This document shows, one piece after another, positions 43,921 through 53,086 of a DNA stretch of 64,000 nucleotides. Position 1 is the first letter of the stretch. Each line of letters begins with the position of its first letter. The stretch covers positions 124,001 through 188,000 of the forward strand of contig NZ_JARUVL010000001.1 in assembly GCF_030137545.1 (NCBI RefSeq). The letters run 5' to 3'. The notes beneath the pieces are model-generated. The model was not told where the DNA came from. It saw only the letters and a list, made by a program, of their open reading frames with translations, and searched no databases. Origin of the DNA: Virgibacillus sp. LDC-1. GTDB lineage: Bacteria; Bacillota; Bacilli; Bacillales; Amphibacillaceae. Made by a program: the position numbers and the translations under genes.

Positions 43921-44904
43921 ATGTCAACTATTAGAGATGTCGCAAAACAAGCCAGTGTGTCTGTAGCAACGGTATCACGGGTTATTAATCAATCTGGATA
44001 TGTACATATAAAAACGAAAGAACGTGTAGAAAAAGTAATTAAACAGTTAAATTATCAGCCGAACGATGTGGCAAGAAGTCTTTATAAAGGAAGGTCCAAA
44101 ATGGTTGCCTTACTCGTACCTGATATAATGAATCCCTTTTTTCCACAATTAGCTCGTGCGGTTGAAGATGTTGCGAGTAAGTATGGGTATACCTTTGTGT
44201 TGTGCAATACGGATGATGAAAAGGAGAAGGAGCTTGCCTATTTAAATGCATTACGGCAAAAATCAGTCGATGGAATGATCATTGTATCGAGCAAGCTTTC
44301 ACAGGAGGATGTATCTGATATAACCACTCCGATGATCGCACTTGATCGTAAAATTAGCATTGATATTGATCTTGTGACAGTAAATAATCAAGATGGCGCA
44401 CAGCAAGCAGTAAGATTCCTTATGCAAAAAGGCTGCCAGCGGATTGGTCATATTTGTGGTCCGGAAAATGCGAGTAGCTCAAAAGCCCGCTTAAAGGGAT
44501 ATTTAGATGTTGTCAAAAATGAACCATGGTTTTCTTCAGGGTATATTCGGTCAGGGAAGTATGGATTTGAAGCTGCTTTTGAGGCAACGAAAAAGATGCT
44601 TACAGAACACCCAGATATCGATGGCTTGTTTGCTGCAAACGATTTAATGGCAGTAGGTGCGTTAAAAGCAGCAGAGCAATTAGGGTATCGCGTTCCGGAT
44701 GACCTATCGATTATTGGATTTGATGGTATCGGCATTGGGAAAGCAACAAAACCAGCAATAACGACGATGGCACAGCCAATCTATGAGATTGGCGCAACAG
44801 CTGCGGAAATGCTGATTACTCGAATTCAAGATACTACCATTCCTATAACTGAAAAGGAATTGCGAGTGAAGCTTATTGAGCGTGGATCAACGCGAGTTAG
44901 TTGA
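43921..44904 (+). CDS. LacI family transcriptional regulator
   Basis: 327 residues: N-terminal HTH (TIRDVAKQASVSVATVSRVINQSGYV) with hinge helix, then a periplasmic-binding-like sensor (LVPDIMNPFFPQLARAVED ... GFDGIGIGKATKPAITTMAQP) as in RbsR/CcpA relatives. Two matching palindromes upstream indicate autoregulation. No sugar genes are adjacent, so its metabolic targets must lie elsewhere. Confidence 0.88.
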   Translation: MSTIRDVAKQASVSVATVSRVINQSGYVHIKTKERVEKVIKQLNYQPNDVARSLYKGRSKMVALLVPDIMNPFFPQLARAVEDVASKYGYTFVLCNTDDEKEKELAYLNALRQKSVDGMIIVSSKLSQEDVSDITTPMIALDRKISIDIDLVTVNNQDGAQQAVRFLMQKGCQRIGHICGPENASSSKARLKGYLDVVKNEPWFSSGYIRSGKYGFEAAFEATKKMLTEHPDIDGLFAANDLMAVGALKAAEQLGYRVPDDLSIIGFDGIGIGKATKPAITTMAQPIYEIGATAAEMLITRIQDTTIPITEKELRVKLIERGSTRVS

Positions 44905-44931
44905 GTAATAAAGAAGAGGGTGTAGGCTGAT

Positions 44932-44991
44932 TAAAAGCATCACGTTTGTATCTGTTGTGAAATAGAGTCAAGTTATAAACGGATGCTTTTA
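44932..44991. terminator. Bidirectional terminator between LacI gene and lipoprotein gene
   Basis: TAAAAGCATC with GTTTGTA pairs with TATAAAC and GGATGCTTTTA; U-rich on both exits. Serves the two convergent genes. Confidence 0.7.
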
Positions 44992-44999
44992 TTCAGATT

Positions 45000-45623
45000 T
45001 TAATTTTCTGTTCTTTCTTCCACCTTTACCTTTAGTAAAAGAATGGTTTCATATTCACTGGTTAGTTGTTCTACGTCTGCTTCGTCCGTCAAATCTGGTA
45101 TTCTAATGCTATTACTCGTCGTTTCTATATACACACCAAGTAGCGTTGGTTCATATAATTTGATTTCTATCTTTTCATCATCTTCCATGACAGACTGCCA
45201 ACTACTAGTACTAGAAGAGTCCATCTTCATTTCTTTATCGATGCCGAATGACTGTGCAGCGCTCCCGAATCCATAAAGAAAGGCAACCGGATAATCTTCA
45301 TTCGTTTTGACTAATCCAAAGCCAATATGTCCTTCTTCCTCCTCATTCGGATTATTTGGAAAGGATAGTTCGGATAATGGTTTCGAGATTTTTTGTCCAT
45401 TTTCATACTTTTCAACCCATAATGTAAACCAGCGCTCGTCTTCATTTGGAATCTGGATGTTGAAATCTAGTATTGTTCCTAAGCTTAGATCGTTAAATGT
45501 TTTTACATACTCAGAGTTTGAGTCCTTGGATAATATAACTCCCTCTGTTTGCTGTGAGCACCCATAGCTGAAAAAAATAAAAGAAATAAGAGCAACGATC
45601 AATAATGGCTTTCGTTTGAACAT
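45000..45623 (-). CDS. Putative lipoprotein of unknown function
   Basis: 207 residues with a type II signal sequence (lipobox SYGC, Cys22). The mature part is acidic, with Trp-containing beta-like segments (DERWFTLWVEKYENGQ) and a C-terminal LLKVKVEE. I do not recognise a family. Start ATG behind AAGGAGG. Monocistronic. Confidence 0.65.
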   Translation of the reverse strand: MFKRKPLLIVALISFIFFSYGCSQQTEGVILSKDSNSEYVKTFNDLSLGTILDFNIQIPNEDERWFTLWVEKYENGQKISKPLSELSFPNNPNEEEEGHIGFGLVKTNEDYPVAFLYGFGSAAQSFGIDKEMKMDSSSTSSWQSVMEDDEKIEIKLYEPTLLGVYIETTSNSIRIPDLTDEADVEQLTSEYETILLLKVKVEERTEN

Positions 45624-46011
45624 AGACTTCCTCCTTTTTCTTCTGAATAAGTAATCTTAGTTGGGTACTATTATATGGGATAACCACAAAAGTTTCCATA
45701 TTGTTCCAATATTGGTTCTCAGGTAATAGAATGAGATAAACTTCTTTTGTAATAGAAGAAGCACGATTACAATTCTAATCAAAATATTCTAGTGAAACAC
45801 TCCTTAAAAAAAGTTTATTTTTTAAGGTTCGTTTTCTTGCTCTTCGGACGAGTTAACGGTAATATATCATTGTGAAATGGATAACAAAAAATAGGATACG
45901 ATAATGTTTGTTGGGGATTGTACAAAGCTAGAATCGTAATTTTTTTCATCCAACGCTGTAAGTTTCCTATCGGTAATGTTAGATCATCATGACAGACAAA
46001 GGAGAATTCGT
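45624..46011. other. Intergenic region upstream of mvaS
   Basis: About 390 bases. It contains a perfect ten-base hairpin, CCTTAAAAAA (45802-45811) with TTTTTTAAGG (45818-45827) around a six-base loop. Otherwise I see no convincing promoter pair or gene. Confidence 0.45.
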
Positions 46012-47184
46012 GTGAAAATAGGAATTGATAAAATTGGATTTTACACCCCTCATTTATATGTTGACATGAACAAGCTAGCAGTTGCTCGAGATGTCGAGCC
46101 AGAAAAGTTTACCATTGGAATTGGACAAAGTCAGATGGCGATTGCTCCGATTACACAAGACCCTATCTCTTTAGCGGCAAATGCAGCTTTGCAGATAATA
46201 GATGAGGAGGACAAAGCCAAGATTGACCTCGTTATTTTTGGTACAGAATCAGGTATTGATCATTCCAAGTCTGGTGCTGTCTATGTTCATCAATTATTAG
46301 GGCTTCGTTCAGAGGCGCGAGCGATGGAAATAAAACAAGCATGCTATGGTGCCACTGCGGCAATCCAACTGGCCAAAGGTCATATTGCGCTTCATCCAGA
46401 GAGCCGTGTGCTGGTGCTCGGATCTGACATTGCGCGTTATGGATTACGCACTGGTGGAGAAGCAACACAGGGAGCAGGTGCTGTAGCATTAGTGATTAGC
46501 GCTAATCCAAGTGTTATGGTGCTTGAGGATGAAAGTGCATATTTCACCTCAGATATTATGGATTTTTGGCGACCAGTTTACTCGGAAACAGCTTATGTAG
46601 ACGGAAAGTTTTCTAATGAGCAATATATTCACTTTTTTGCAAAGGTTTGGGAGCAATATAAGGAAAAAACAGGCTTGCAGTTAGCAGATTATGAAGCGAT
46701 TTGCTTCCATTTACCATATACGAAAATGGGCTTTAAAGCATTAAAAACAATCCTGGAAGAAGCTTCAGAAAAAGAACAGGAACGTCTTTTAACCAACTAT
46801 AAAACAAGTACGTTATATAATCGAAATGTAGGTAATATATACACGGGCTCTCTATACTTAAGCTTACTGTCCTTGTTAGAGCAAAAAGAAGATTTACAGG
46901 AAGGTGCAAGAATTGGTATGTACAGCTATGGTTCAGGAGCAGTTGGTGAATTCTTCTCCGGAATCTTACAGCCAGGGTATCGCGAGCATTTGTTTGTTGC
47001 AGAGCATGCTGCACAGTTTCAAGCTAGAAAAGAAGTTAGTGTAGCAGAATATGAAGCTATTTTTCAGGAAAGCTTGCCAACGGATGGCTCAACTGTAGAA
47101 TTAGATATTAGCCAAGATCCAGCAACAATCTGTCTAGCGGGAATATCGGATCACCAAAGAAACTATGTGAATAAGCAGCAATAA
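46012..47184 (+). CDS. mvaS: Hydroxymethylglutaryl-CoA synthase
   Basis: 390 residues. It condenses acetyl-CoA with acetoacetyl-CoA to HMG-CoA in the mevalonate route to isoprenoids. The catalytic Cys falls at residue 111 in EIKQACYGATAA, the usual place for bacterial MvaS, and the His/Asn region reads CFHLPYTKMG. The GTG at 46012 follows AAAGGAG; earlier in-frame ATGs overlap nothing useful and lack that spacing. No other mevalonate gene is nearby; most Bacillus species use the MEP route, so this organism probably has both or only mevalonate. Confidence 0.93.
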   Translation: MKIGIDKIGFYTPHLYVDMNKLAVARDVEPEKFTIGIGQSQMAIAPITQDPISLAANAALQIIDEEDKAKIDLVIFGTESGIDHSKSGAVYVHQLLGLRSEARAMEIKQACYGATAAIQLAKGHIALHPESRVLVLGSDIARYGLRTGGEATQGAGAVALVISANPSVMVLEDESAYFTSDIMDFWRPVYSETAYVDGKFSNEQYIHFFAKVWEQYKEKTGLQLADYEAICFHLPYTKMGFKALKTILEEASEKEQERLLTNYKTSTLYNRNVGNIYTGSLYLSLLSLLEQKEDLQEGARIGMYSYGSGAVGEFFSGILQPGYREHLFVAEHAAQFQARKEVSVAEYEAIFQESLPTDGSTVELDISQDPATICLAGISDHQRNYVNKQQ

Positions 47185-47209
47185 AAAGCAGGGATCTCCT
47201 GCTTTTTTT
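47183..47209 (+). terminator. Rho-independent terminator after mvaS
   Basis: AAAAAGCAGG/CCTGCTTTTTTT with a five-base loop, overlapping the stop codon. Confidence 0.85.
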
Positions 47210-47421
47210 GCTCTATATTAATTGTGGGCTTATCAGGTCATAGGTAAGACATAAAGATGGTACATAAAACACTCATTTCTCTCTTATTGATAACCTATAG
47301 CTGCGAGACAAAAGGAAAAGGAGAGGGGATGAGTACAACATGATTTTATTACAGTGGTGCTAGGGATTAAAGATAAAAACCCTCTATTCTAAATGTATTG
47401 CTATCCTTTAGCTAGAAAGCT

Positions 47422-48117
47422 TCAAGCTTGTGTTAATCCATCTATATCCAATATCATAAATCGTTTTGGAGAGATCTTTTTAATATATCCTTTAGATTGT
47501 AATGTATGAAACACTCTACTTACAGTCTCAGGTGTTGTTCCGAGATAAGAAGCTAAATCTTTGTGACTCATTGGTAAAATTACTTCATTTGTATCATTGG
47601 AACTAATTTCAACGAGATATAACGCAATACGACTTTCGACTGATTCAGTTGCAAAACGGGTAGTCTGGACTTCAGATTGCTCAAGTCTATTGGCGAATTC
47701 TTCTAATAGCTTTAATGAGATAGATGGGAATTTTAATAATAATTTCTGAAATGAAGAACGACTTATTTTACATATTGTCACATTATCCATCGCTTCTGCG
47801 TACGATTCATGCACTGTATCCTTAAAAATGGAAAGCTCGCCAGAAAATTCACCAGCATGTATAATTCGAACAAGCTGCTCCTTTCCTGCTTCTGAAAGTC
47901 GATATATTCGTATTCTCCCTTCATTTACAATATATAGAGTATCTGCACACTCACCCGCTCGATAAATTGTGTGTCCTTTTTGATAGGTTACAGCATTGAC
48001 AACTGCCTCTATTTCTTTCATTTGATCATTAGTTAGATGATTAAATATGGGAACGCTTGATACACATCCTCGTTTTTTATCAATAGAACAGGATGAAACT
48101 GCCTCATTTTTTTTCAA
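47422..48117 (-). CDS. Crp/FNR family regulator with FNR-type recognition helix
   Basis: 231 residues: cyclic-nucleotide-binding-like domain (~25-145; GEFSGELSIFKD) and a C-terminal winged helix (~165-225). The recognition helix PETVSRVF keeps the E--SR residues of E. coli FNR that read TTGAT half-sites. Four cysteines (10, 18, 57, 116) could hold an iron-sulfur cluster or a thiol switch as in FNR or FLP proteins. The TTG start follows AAGGAGGG. It lies 59 bases after the P-type ATPase gene, whose operon has a perfect FNR site, so autoregulation is likely. Confidence 0.85.
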   Translation of the reverse strand: MKKNEAVSSCSIDKKRGCVSSVPIFNHLTNDQMKEIEAVVNAVTYQKGHTIYRAGECADTLYIVNEGRIRIYRLSEAGKEQLVRIIHAGEFSGELSIFKDTVHESYAEAMDNVTICKISRSSFQKLLLKFPSISLKLLEEFANRLEQSEVQTTRFATESVESRIALYLVEISSNDTNEVILPMSHKDLASYLGTTPETVSRVFHTLQSKGYIKKISPKRFMILDIDGLTQA

Positions 48118-48176
48118 GATATCCCTCCTTACCTACATAATATTATTCTATTATTTACATGGAACAATTACCATTT

Positions 48177-50051
48177 TTAGTTACTATTTATTTCCGTCGT
48201 TTTGTATTTCAATAGTCTCATCCCATTTAAGATGACAAGCAACACACTCGCTTCGTGAATAAACATTCCAGAGGCGAGATGAATGTAGTCGAAAAGCACG
48301 CCTATTAGAAGTACAAAAACAGTAATCATTGAGAATAAAGTATTTTGTTTCATATTGCGTATCGTTTTCTTAGAAAGCGCATGTGCTTGAACAAGTTGAA
48401 TAAGGCGCCCTCCCATTAACACAATGTCAGCAGTGTCCATGGAAATGTCTGTTCCACTATCTCCCATTGCTATACCAATATCGGCAGTTGCGATAGCGGG
48501 TGCATCGTTGATTCCATCACCAACCATTGCAGTTATCTGTCCTATGTTCTTTGTCTGTTTAATATAAGCTACTTTCTCTTGTGGTAGTAACTCTGCTTGA
48601 TAATCATCGAGTTTTAGTTTGTTTGCGATAAGTTCAGCGGTATATTTATTATCTCCTGTAAGCATGACTAGTTGCTTCACATCGTTCTTGCGAAAAGCAT
48701 TTATTGCCTCTATCGTATCGGTGCGAATTTGATCTGCGATAGAAATGATACATATAGGTTTTCCATCTATCGCAACATAAACGGCTGTATTTCCTAATCT
48801 TTCTTGTTTTTCAGCATAGGCCGTAATAACTTGTGGAAGGGTGATTTCTTCTTGTTGAAGCAACTTACGATTTCCGATTACTAGTTGCTTCCCTTCCACT
48901 TTCACCTGAATCCCTTTGCCTTTAATAATTTCTCCTTCACTAGTTGGTTGATTTATGTTCAGATCTCGTTCTTGAGCTTCCTTTACAATTGCTTTTCCTA
49001 AGTGATGTTCAGAAATAGTTTCTGCCTGTCCAACTAATTGTACTAGTTCATCTTCATCATATGTCTCATCAAATATTTTAATTGCAGTAACTTGCGGCGA
49101 CCCTTTAGTCAATGTTCCCGTTTTATCGAATACAATTGTGTTTACTTTTGAGAAAGCTTCTAATATTTCTCCGCCTTTGATTAATATTCCATGTTTAGCT
49201 CCATTTCCGATGCCAGCAACAGTAGATACTGGTGCACCAATTACGAGTGCTCCAGGGCAGGCTATAACTAAAAATGTGATTGCTATATGCAAATCATTTA
49301 GTAAAAAGTATACGATTACGGATAGAAAAATCACAGATGGTGTATAATACCGTGCAAATTTATCCAGAAACTTTTCAGTATTTGATTTTGCTTCCTGCGC
49401 TTCCTCTACAAGCTCTATAATTTTAGCGAATGTCGTATCATTTCCAATTTTTTCAACTAATACTTCAAGATATCCTTGTTCAACAAGTGTACCAGTATAA
49501 ACAAAATCATTTATCACCTTAGATGCTGGAATAGATTCTCCGGTAATGGTTGCCTCATTCACAGAAGCAGTTCCTTTTATTACTTTTCCATCAACGGGAA
49601 TTTTTGCTCCTGTTTGAATAATAACACGTTCTCCAACCTCAATTTCTTCTAAGCTTACAGTTTGCTGCTTATCATTGCGAATAACAATGGCGTTTTGTGG
49701 AGCCGCATCCATTAATTCTTTTATAGAGGATCTTGTTTTAGCTAACGTTCGAGCTTCTAAGTAATCCCCAAATAAGAAAAGAAATGCCACAACAGCAGAT
49801 TCAACATATTCTTGAATAAAAAGCGCCCCAGTGATAGCTAGCATTACTAGTAATTCAATGCTAAATGCTTTCATGTATAATGCTTGAAAGGCTTTTATTG
49901 CAATGGGGATACCAGCAATAACAGTAGCAATGATTAGCATTATATCTATCAAAGTTTGATCATTTGTTAATTTAAAAATAAAACTAAACATGATAAACAG
50001 TAATGAAATGAACGTTAATTTAGTCCTATTGTTATGAATGTAGGAAATCAA
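48177..50051 (-). CDS. Heavy-metal P1B-type ATPase with CPG motif
   Basis: ~624 residues, no N-terminal metal-binding domain. Six to eight membrane helices; transport motif in TM region VIACPGALVIGAP (~residue 263), phosphorylation site DKTGTLT (~305), VGDGINDAPA hinge, and HHLGKAI in the nucleotide-binding domain. The membrane motif is CPG, not the usual CPC or SPC, so the exported metal is uncertain. The GTG at 50060 lies in the ribosome site, so TTG at 50051 behind GGAGGTG is preferred. Co-transcribed with the upstream HMA protein. Confidence 0.85.
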   Translation of the reverse strand: MISYIHNNRTKLTFISLLFIMFSFIFKLTNDQTLIDIMLIIATVIAGIPIAIKAFQALYMKAFSIELLVMLAITGALFIQEYVESAVVAFLFLFGDYLEARTLAKTRSSIKELMDAAPQNAIVIRNDKQQTVSLEEIEVGERVIIQTGAKIPVDGKVIKGTASVNEATITGESIPASKVINDFVYTGTLVEQGYLEVLVEKIGNDTTFAKIIELVEEAQEAKSNTEKFLDKFARYYTPSVIFLSVIVYFLLNDLHIAITFLVIACPGALVIGAPVSTVAGIGNGAKHGILIKGGEILEAFSKVNTIVFDKTGTLTKGSPQVTAIKIFDETYDEDELVQLVGQAETISEHHLGKAIVKEAQERDLNINQPTSEGEIIKGKGIQVKVEGKQLVIGNRKLLQQEEITLPQVITAYAEKQERLGNTAVYVAIDGKPICIISIADQIRTDTIEAINAFRKNDVKQLVMLTGDNKYTAELIANKLKLDDYQAELLPQEKVAYIKQTKNIGQITAMVGDGINDAPAIATADIGIAMGDSGTDISMDTADIVLMGGRLIQLVQAHALSKKTIRNMKQNTLFSMITVFVLLIGVLFDYIHLASGMFIHEASVLLVILNGMRLLKYKTTEINSN

Positions 50052-50102
50052 ATGGTTCACCTCCGAATATGGCCATTCCTAGAATAATGAAGGACTGCAA
50101 TT

Positions 50103-50324
50103 TTATAATAAATTAGTTGTTAGAATAGGATAACCTAATTTTGTGAGTGTAGAAGCTAAGTATTCTGCATTCGTTTTACTTTCATCAAAAACAATTTTCA
50201 CCTTACTTGATTGAAATAGAACGTTTACTTTAGTTACCCCGTCAATTTTTTCTACTGTTTTTTCTATTTTTCTGATACAGGTTGGACAAGTAAGTGTCTC
50301 TAATTGAAAAGCAACAGTTTTCAC
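50103..50324 (-). CDS. HMA-domain metallochaperone (CopZ-like)
   Basis: 73-residue ferredoxin-like heavy-metal-associated domain with CPTC metal motif (TLTCPTCIRKIEKTVEKIDGV). It should hand a soft metal to the adjacent ATPase. GTG start at 50324 behind AAAGGAGG. First gene of the FNR-controlled operon. Confidence 0.85.
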   Translation of the reverse strand: MKTVAFQLETLTCPTCIRKIEKTVEKIDGVTKVNVLFQSSKVKIVFDESKTNAEYLASTLTKLGYPILTTNLL

Positions 50325-50355
50325 TTGAAAAACCTCCTTTTTGTTTGTTACCTAA

Positions 50356-50397
50356 AGTATAGGTGAATAAGAACAGCTAAAAATTGATCTACATCAA
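50356..50397 (-). promoter_or_regulatory. FNR box and -10 of the metal ATPase operon
   Basis: TTGATGTAGATCAA on the minus strand (50384-50397) matches TTGAT-N4-ATCAA exactly. It lies 22 bases before TATACT (50356-50361), placing the box centre at about -41.5, the class II FNR activation position. Confidence 0.75.
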
Positions 50398-50433
50398 GAT
50401 TTACTATTGGAGGATATATTCTTTTCGATCGTA

Positions 50434-50472
50434 AATAAAAAAGTAACTAAAAAGCATAGCTTATTAGTTACT
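50434..50472 (-). terminator. Terminator after RNase H-like gene
   Basis: AAGTAACTAA/TTAGTTACTT stem, followed on the minus strand by TTTTTTATTT. Confidence 0.75.
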
Positions 50473-50498
50473 TAATGTAGCAGTTAGTAGTTTGCTTA

Positions 50499-50891
50499 CT
50501 ATTCATTCATATGTAGCGCTTTTCTAGCTAATTGATCTGCATGTTTGTTTTGTTTTTCCGGAATCCACTTTATAAAAAAATATGGAAAAGCAGCTATTTC
50601 TAGCTTTATTTTTTCTAAGTAGGGTAAAAAGGTTTTGTTCTTTGTATAATCCTTTTCGATCGTATCGACGACTACCTTTGAATCAGATCGAAAAGAAAGG
50701 ATTTCATCAGGGAAATCGCGTTTGCAAAGGAGTAATGCTTCTAATACTGCTTGGAACTCTGCTTCATGATTTGTTAGCTCCCCTAAAGGAAGCGCATATT
50801 CATACGATTCACCATTCCTTTTTATATAAATCCCTGCTCCGCTTTGACCAGGATTACCATTCGTTGCCCCGTCTGTATATACTTCGATCAT
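50499..50891 (-). CDS. RNase HI-like protein
   Basis: ~130 residues of the RNase H fold with the four acidic residues in YTDGATNGNPG, NHEAEFQA, FRSDSK and HADQLARKAL, so catalysis is possible. Comparable to the short RnhA-like proteins of Bacillus (YpdQ/YpeP type), some of which lack measurable RNase H activity. ATG at 50891 is preferred over TTG 50897, which touches the AAAGGAC site. Confidence 0.8.
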   Translation of the reverse strand: MIEVYTDGATNGNPGQSGAGIYIKRNGESYEYALPLGELTNHEAEFQAVLEALLLCKRDFPDEILSFRSDSKVVVDTIEKDYTKNKTFLPYLEKIKLEIAAFPYFFIKWIPEKQNKHADQLARKALHMNE

Positions 50892-51129
50892 TAACAATCC
50901 GTCCTTTTAATTTAGCATTCGCATTTTGATAGTTCTCTATAAACTATAGCATATGTCTTATTGTAATTTAATTCGTGAAAGACGGTTTCTTCATTATCTA
51001 ACCAACTTCTTTTTCGCTATAATTTCAATGTTCTATTCTTTTCACTATTGAAATAAAATTGAGAATAGACGAAAATAGAGGAAAGAGCTCTGTGAGATTA
51101 TTCTCCAGGGCATAGAGGAGGCAGAAAAC

Positions 51130-51759
51130 ATGCTTGTAAGTAACGATTATGTAAATAAGAAGGATGTTGTCTACGTAACAGAGAATACTAGCATGAAGGA
51201 TGTCATGACAAAGCTTGCGGACTCAGGCTATCGCTGTATCCCGGTTTTGGATGAGTCTGGGGAAAAATATGTCGGAAATATTTATAAGGTCGATTTATTA
51301 AAGTATGAAAAAGAGCATTCCTTAGATGATGCTGTTGCACAGCTCGTATCTGATCGGGAAATTGGATTTGTGAAGGAAGATGACCCATTTTTTAAAGTGT
51401 TCTCTACGATTAAGCAACTGCCTTATCTTGCGGTAGTAAATGAAGAAAAGGATTTCCTAGGTATACTTACAAATGGAAATGTTATTCAAGTACTAGAAAA
51501 TGCCTGGGGCGTGCATAATGGCAGCTATTCATTAACGATTGGTACGATTGAATATGCTGGTGTACTTCGTAAAATGCTGAAAATCATTAACAAATACTGT
51601 AATGTGCAAAGTGTTATTTCCTTAAATAACAATTCGAAATATGTTCGCAGAGTTTGTATCGTTTTACCAAAAGAAGTAACGGAAGAAATGGCGAAGAAAA
51701 TTGAAGCTGACTTAGATCGAAACAATTTTACAGTTACGGATATTGAAAAGCTGAGTTAG
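51130..51759 (+). CDS. cbpA: CBS-ACT protein, probable c-di-AMP receptor CbpA
   Basis: 209 residues: two CBS motifs (~15-60, ~72-125) and a C-terminal ACT domain (~135-205; YSLTIGTIEYAGVLRKMLKIINKY). The architecture and size equal Listeria CbpA, a cyclic-di-AMP-binding protein of unsettled output. AGAGGAGG ribosome site. Monocistronic with terminator at 51821. Confidence 0.8.
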   Translation: MLVSNDYVNKKDVVYVTENTSMKDVMTKLADSGYRCIPVLDESGEKYVGNIYKVDLLKYEKEHSLDDAVAQLVSDREIGFVKEDDPFFKVFSTIKQLPYLAVVNEEKDFLGILTNGNVIQVLENAWGVHNGSYSLTIGTIEYAGVLRKMLKIINKYCNVQSVISLNNNSKYVRRVCIVLPKEVTEEMAKKIEADLDRNNFTVTDIEKLS

Positions 51760-51820
51760 CATGTAATTGAATAAAATGCATGAGGTTTATTAACGTAAGC
51801 CTGATGAGGCAAACAGAAGT

Positions 51821-51866
51821 AAAGAGGATAATTAGTTTATTACTTTGGCTAATATCCTCTTTTTTC
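51821..51866 (+). terminator. Rho-independent terminator after cbpA
   Basis: AAAGAGGATA/TATCCTCTTTT stem with T run. The rest of the gap to 52098 holds nothing I recognise. Confidence 0.8.
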
Positions 51867-52098
51867 TTTTGCGTGGATGATTTTGGTGGAACAAGTGTGC
51901 TAGATAAGTATATTAAAATGTATTTTTCATGATATTGCTTTCAATTCTTAAAGTACGTAAATGCTAAAAGCAAGGGTCGTTCAAAATAATAATAATTAAT
52001 TTTTATCAAAAGCTATTTTAAATCCATATTATTCCTAGTAGGGAATGTCGTTTATATTAAGGATGGTAGGGCAATTTCAGAAAGGGGTGGATAAGCGC

Positions 52099-52872
52099 AT
52101 GGATTTTCATGATAAAAGGAATAAATCAACCTATACGACACGTAATGCTGATCAATCGTGGATTAAAGTTATACAAGATCTCATTCCAATTAACCGTATA
52201 ACGAATGCTGTAGATATTGGTTGTGGGGGAGGAATCTATGCGAAGGCTTTATCAGACATGGGGATAAATTTAATAACTGGAGTCGATTTTTCAGAGCAAA
52301 TTCTCGAAGGAGCAAGCTACAATTGTAGGAATCATGACAACATTATTTTAAAGCATGGGAATGCCCTCGAAACAGGATTGGCTAGTAACAGCTATGAATT
52401 GGTACTCGAAAGGGCATTGATTCATCATATTGATGATTTGAATAAAGGTTTTAGTGAAGTTAATCGAATCTTGCAAAAAGAAGGGTTCTTTATTATTCAG
52501 GATCGCACGCTTGAAGATTGTTTGCTAGAGGGAAGTGAGAATCATATTCGAGGATATTTTTTCGATTGCTTTCCAAGATTAGCTGCGTTCGAACGCTCTC
52601 GTAGGCATCGTTCAATAGATGTGATTCAGGCATTAGAAGAATCGGGCTTTATCGAGATAGAAGAAGTGTCACAATGGGAAACGAGAGCAGTTTATGAAAA
52701 TAATGATCAGTTAAAAATGGACTTACTTGCAAGAACGGGTCGAAGTATTCTCCATGAATTGACGGACGAAGAATTAGCGCAGCTCATCTTTCATATTGAT
52801 ACGGTGTTAGATTCTAGTAAGAAAATAGTGGAAAAAGATAGGTGGACAATATGGACAGCAAGAAAAAAATAA
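52099..52872 (+). CDS. Class I SAM-dependent methyltransferase
   Basis: ~257 residues with SAM motif I VDIGCGGGIYAKAL, motif II ITGVDFSEQIL and post-I LVLERALIHHIDDLNKGFSEVNRIL. The C-terminal part (RRHRSIDVIQALEESGF) resembles the small-molecule UbiE/YafE-type group. Substrate unknown. ATG at 52099 lies nine bases after GGGGTGG; the longer ORF from 52045 has no ribosome site. Confidence 0.8.
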   Translation: MDFHDKRNKSTYTTRNADQSWIKVIQDLIPINRITNAVDIGCGGGIYAKALSDMGINLITGVDFSEQILEGASYNCRNHDNIILKHGNALETGLASNSYELVLERALIHHIDDLNKGFSEVNRILQKEGFFIIQDRTLEDCLLEGSENHIRGYFFDCFPRLAAFERSRRHRSIDVIQALEESGFIEIEEVSQWETRAVYENNDQLKMDLLARTGRSILHELTDEELAQLIFHIDTVLDSSKKIVEKDRWTIWTARKK

Positions 52873-52888
52873 CTTTAGAAAAATCTGT

Positions 52889-52919
52889 GGGCATTCCTGA
52901 TTCGCGAATGCTCTTTTTT
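52889..52919 (+). terminator. Rho-independent terminator after methyltransferase gene
   Basis: GGGCATTC/GAATGCTC stem followed by TTTTTT. Confidence 0.8.
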
Positions 52920-53022
52920 ATTGTTGGTAAAGTTGTATAATTTTTAGCAATTTTTTAGATAAGGTGTAGCATGCACATAAATTATGAGACATTAAAATTT
53001 CATTAAAAATCAGTGCTTCTCC

Positions 53023-53049
53023 TTAAGTCCTTTCCAATGCTGGCGATAA
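53023..53049 (+). promoter_or_regulatory. SigD-type motility promoter of chemotaxis receptor gene
   Basis: TTAA (53023) and GGCGATAA (53042-53049), spaced 15 bases, match the SigD consensus TAAA-N15-GCCGATAA with two mismatches. Confidence 0.6.
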
Positions 53050-53086
53050 TTAACATAGATAGCAGAAAAGTGATAAGAAAAAACAA

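Noticed and set aside
50398-50440. Second FNR-type site near the RNase H-like gene
   Set aside because: Only the one exact TTGAT-N4-ATCAA site is present; other similar strings miss key bases.
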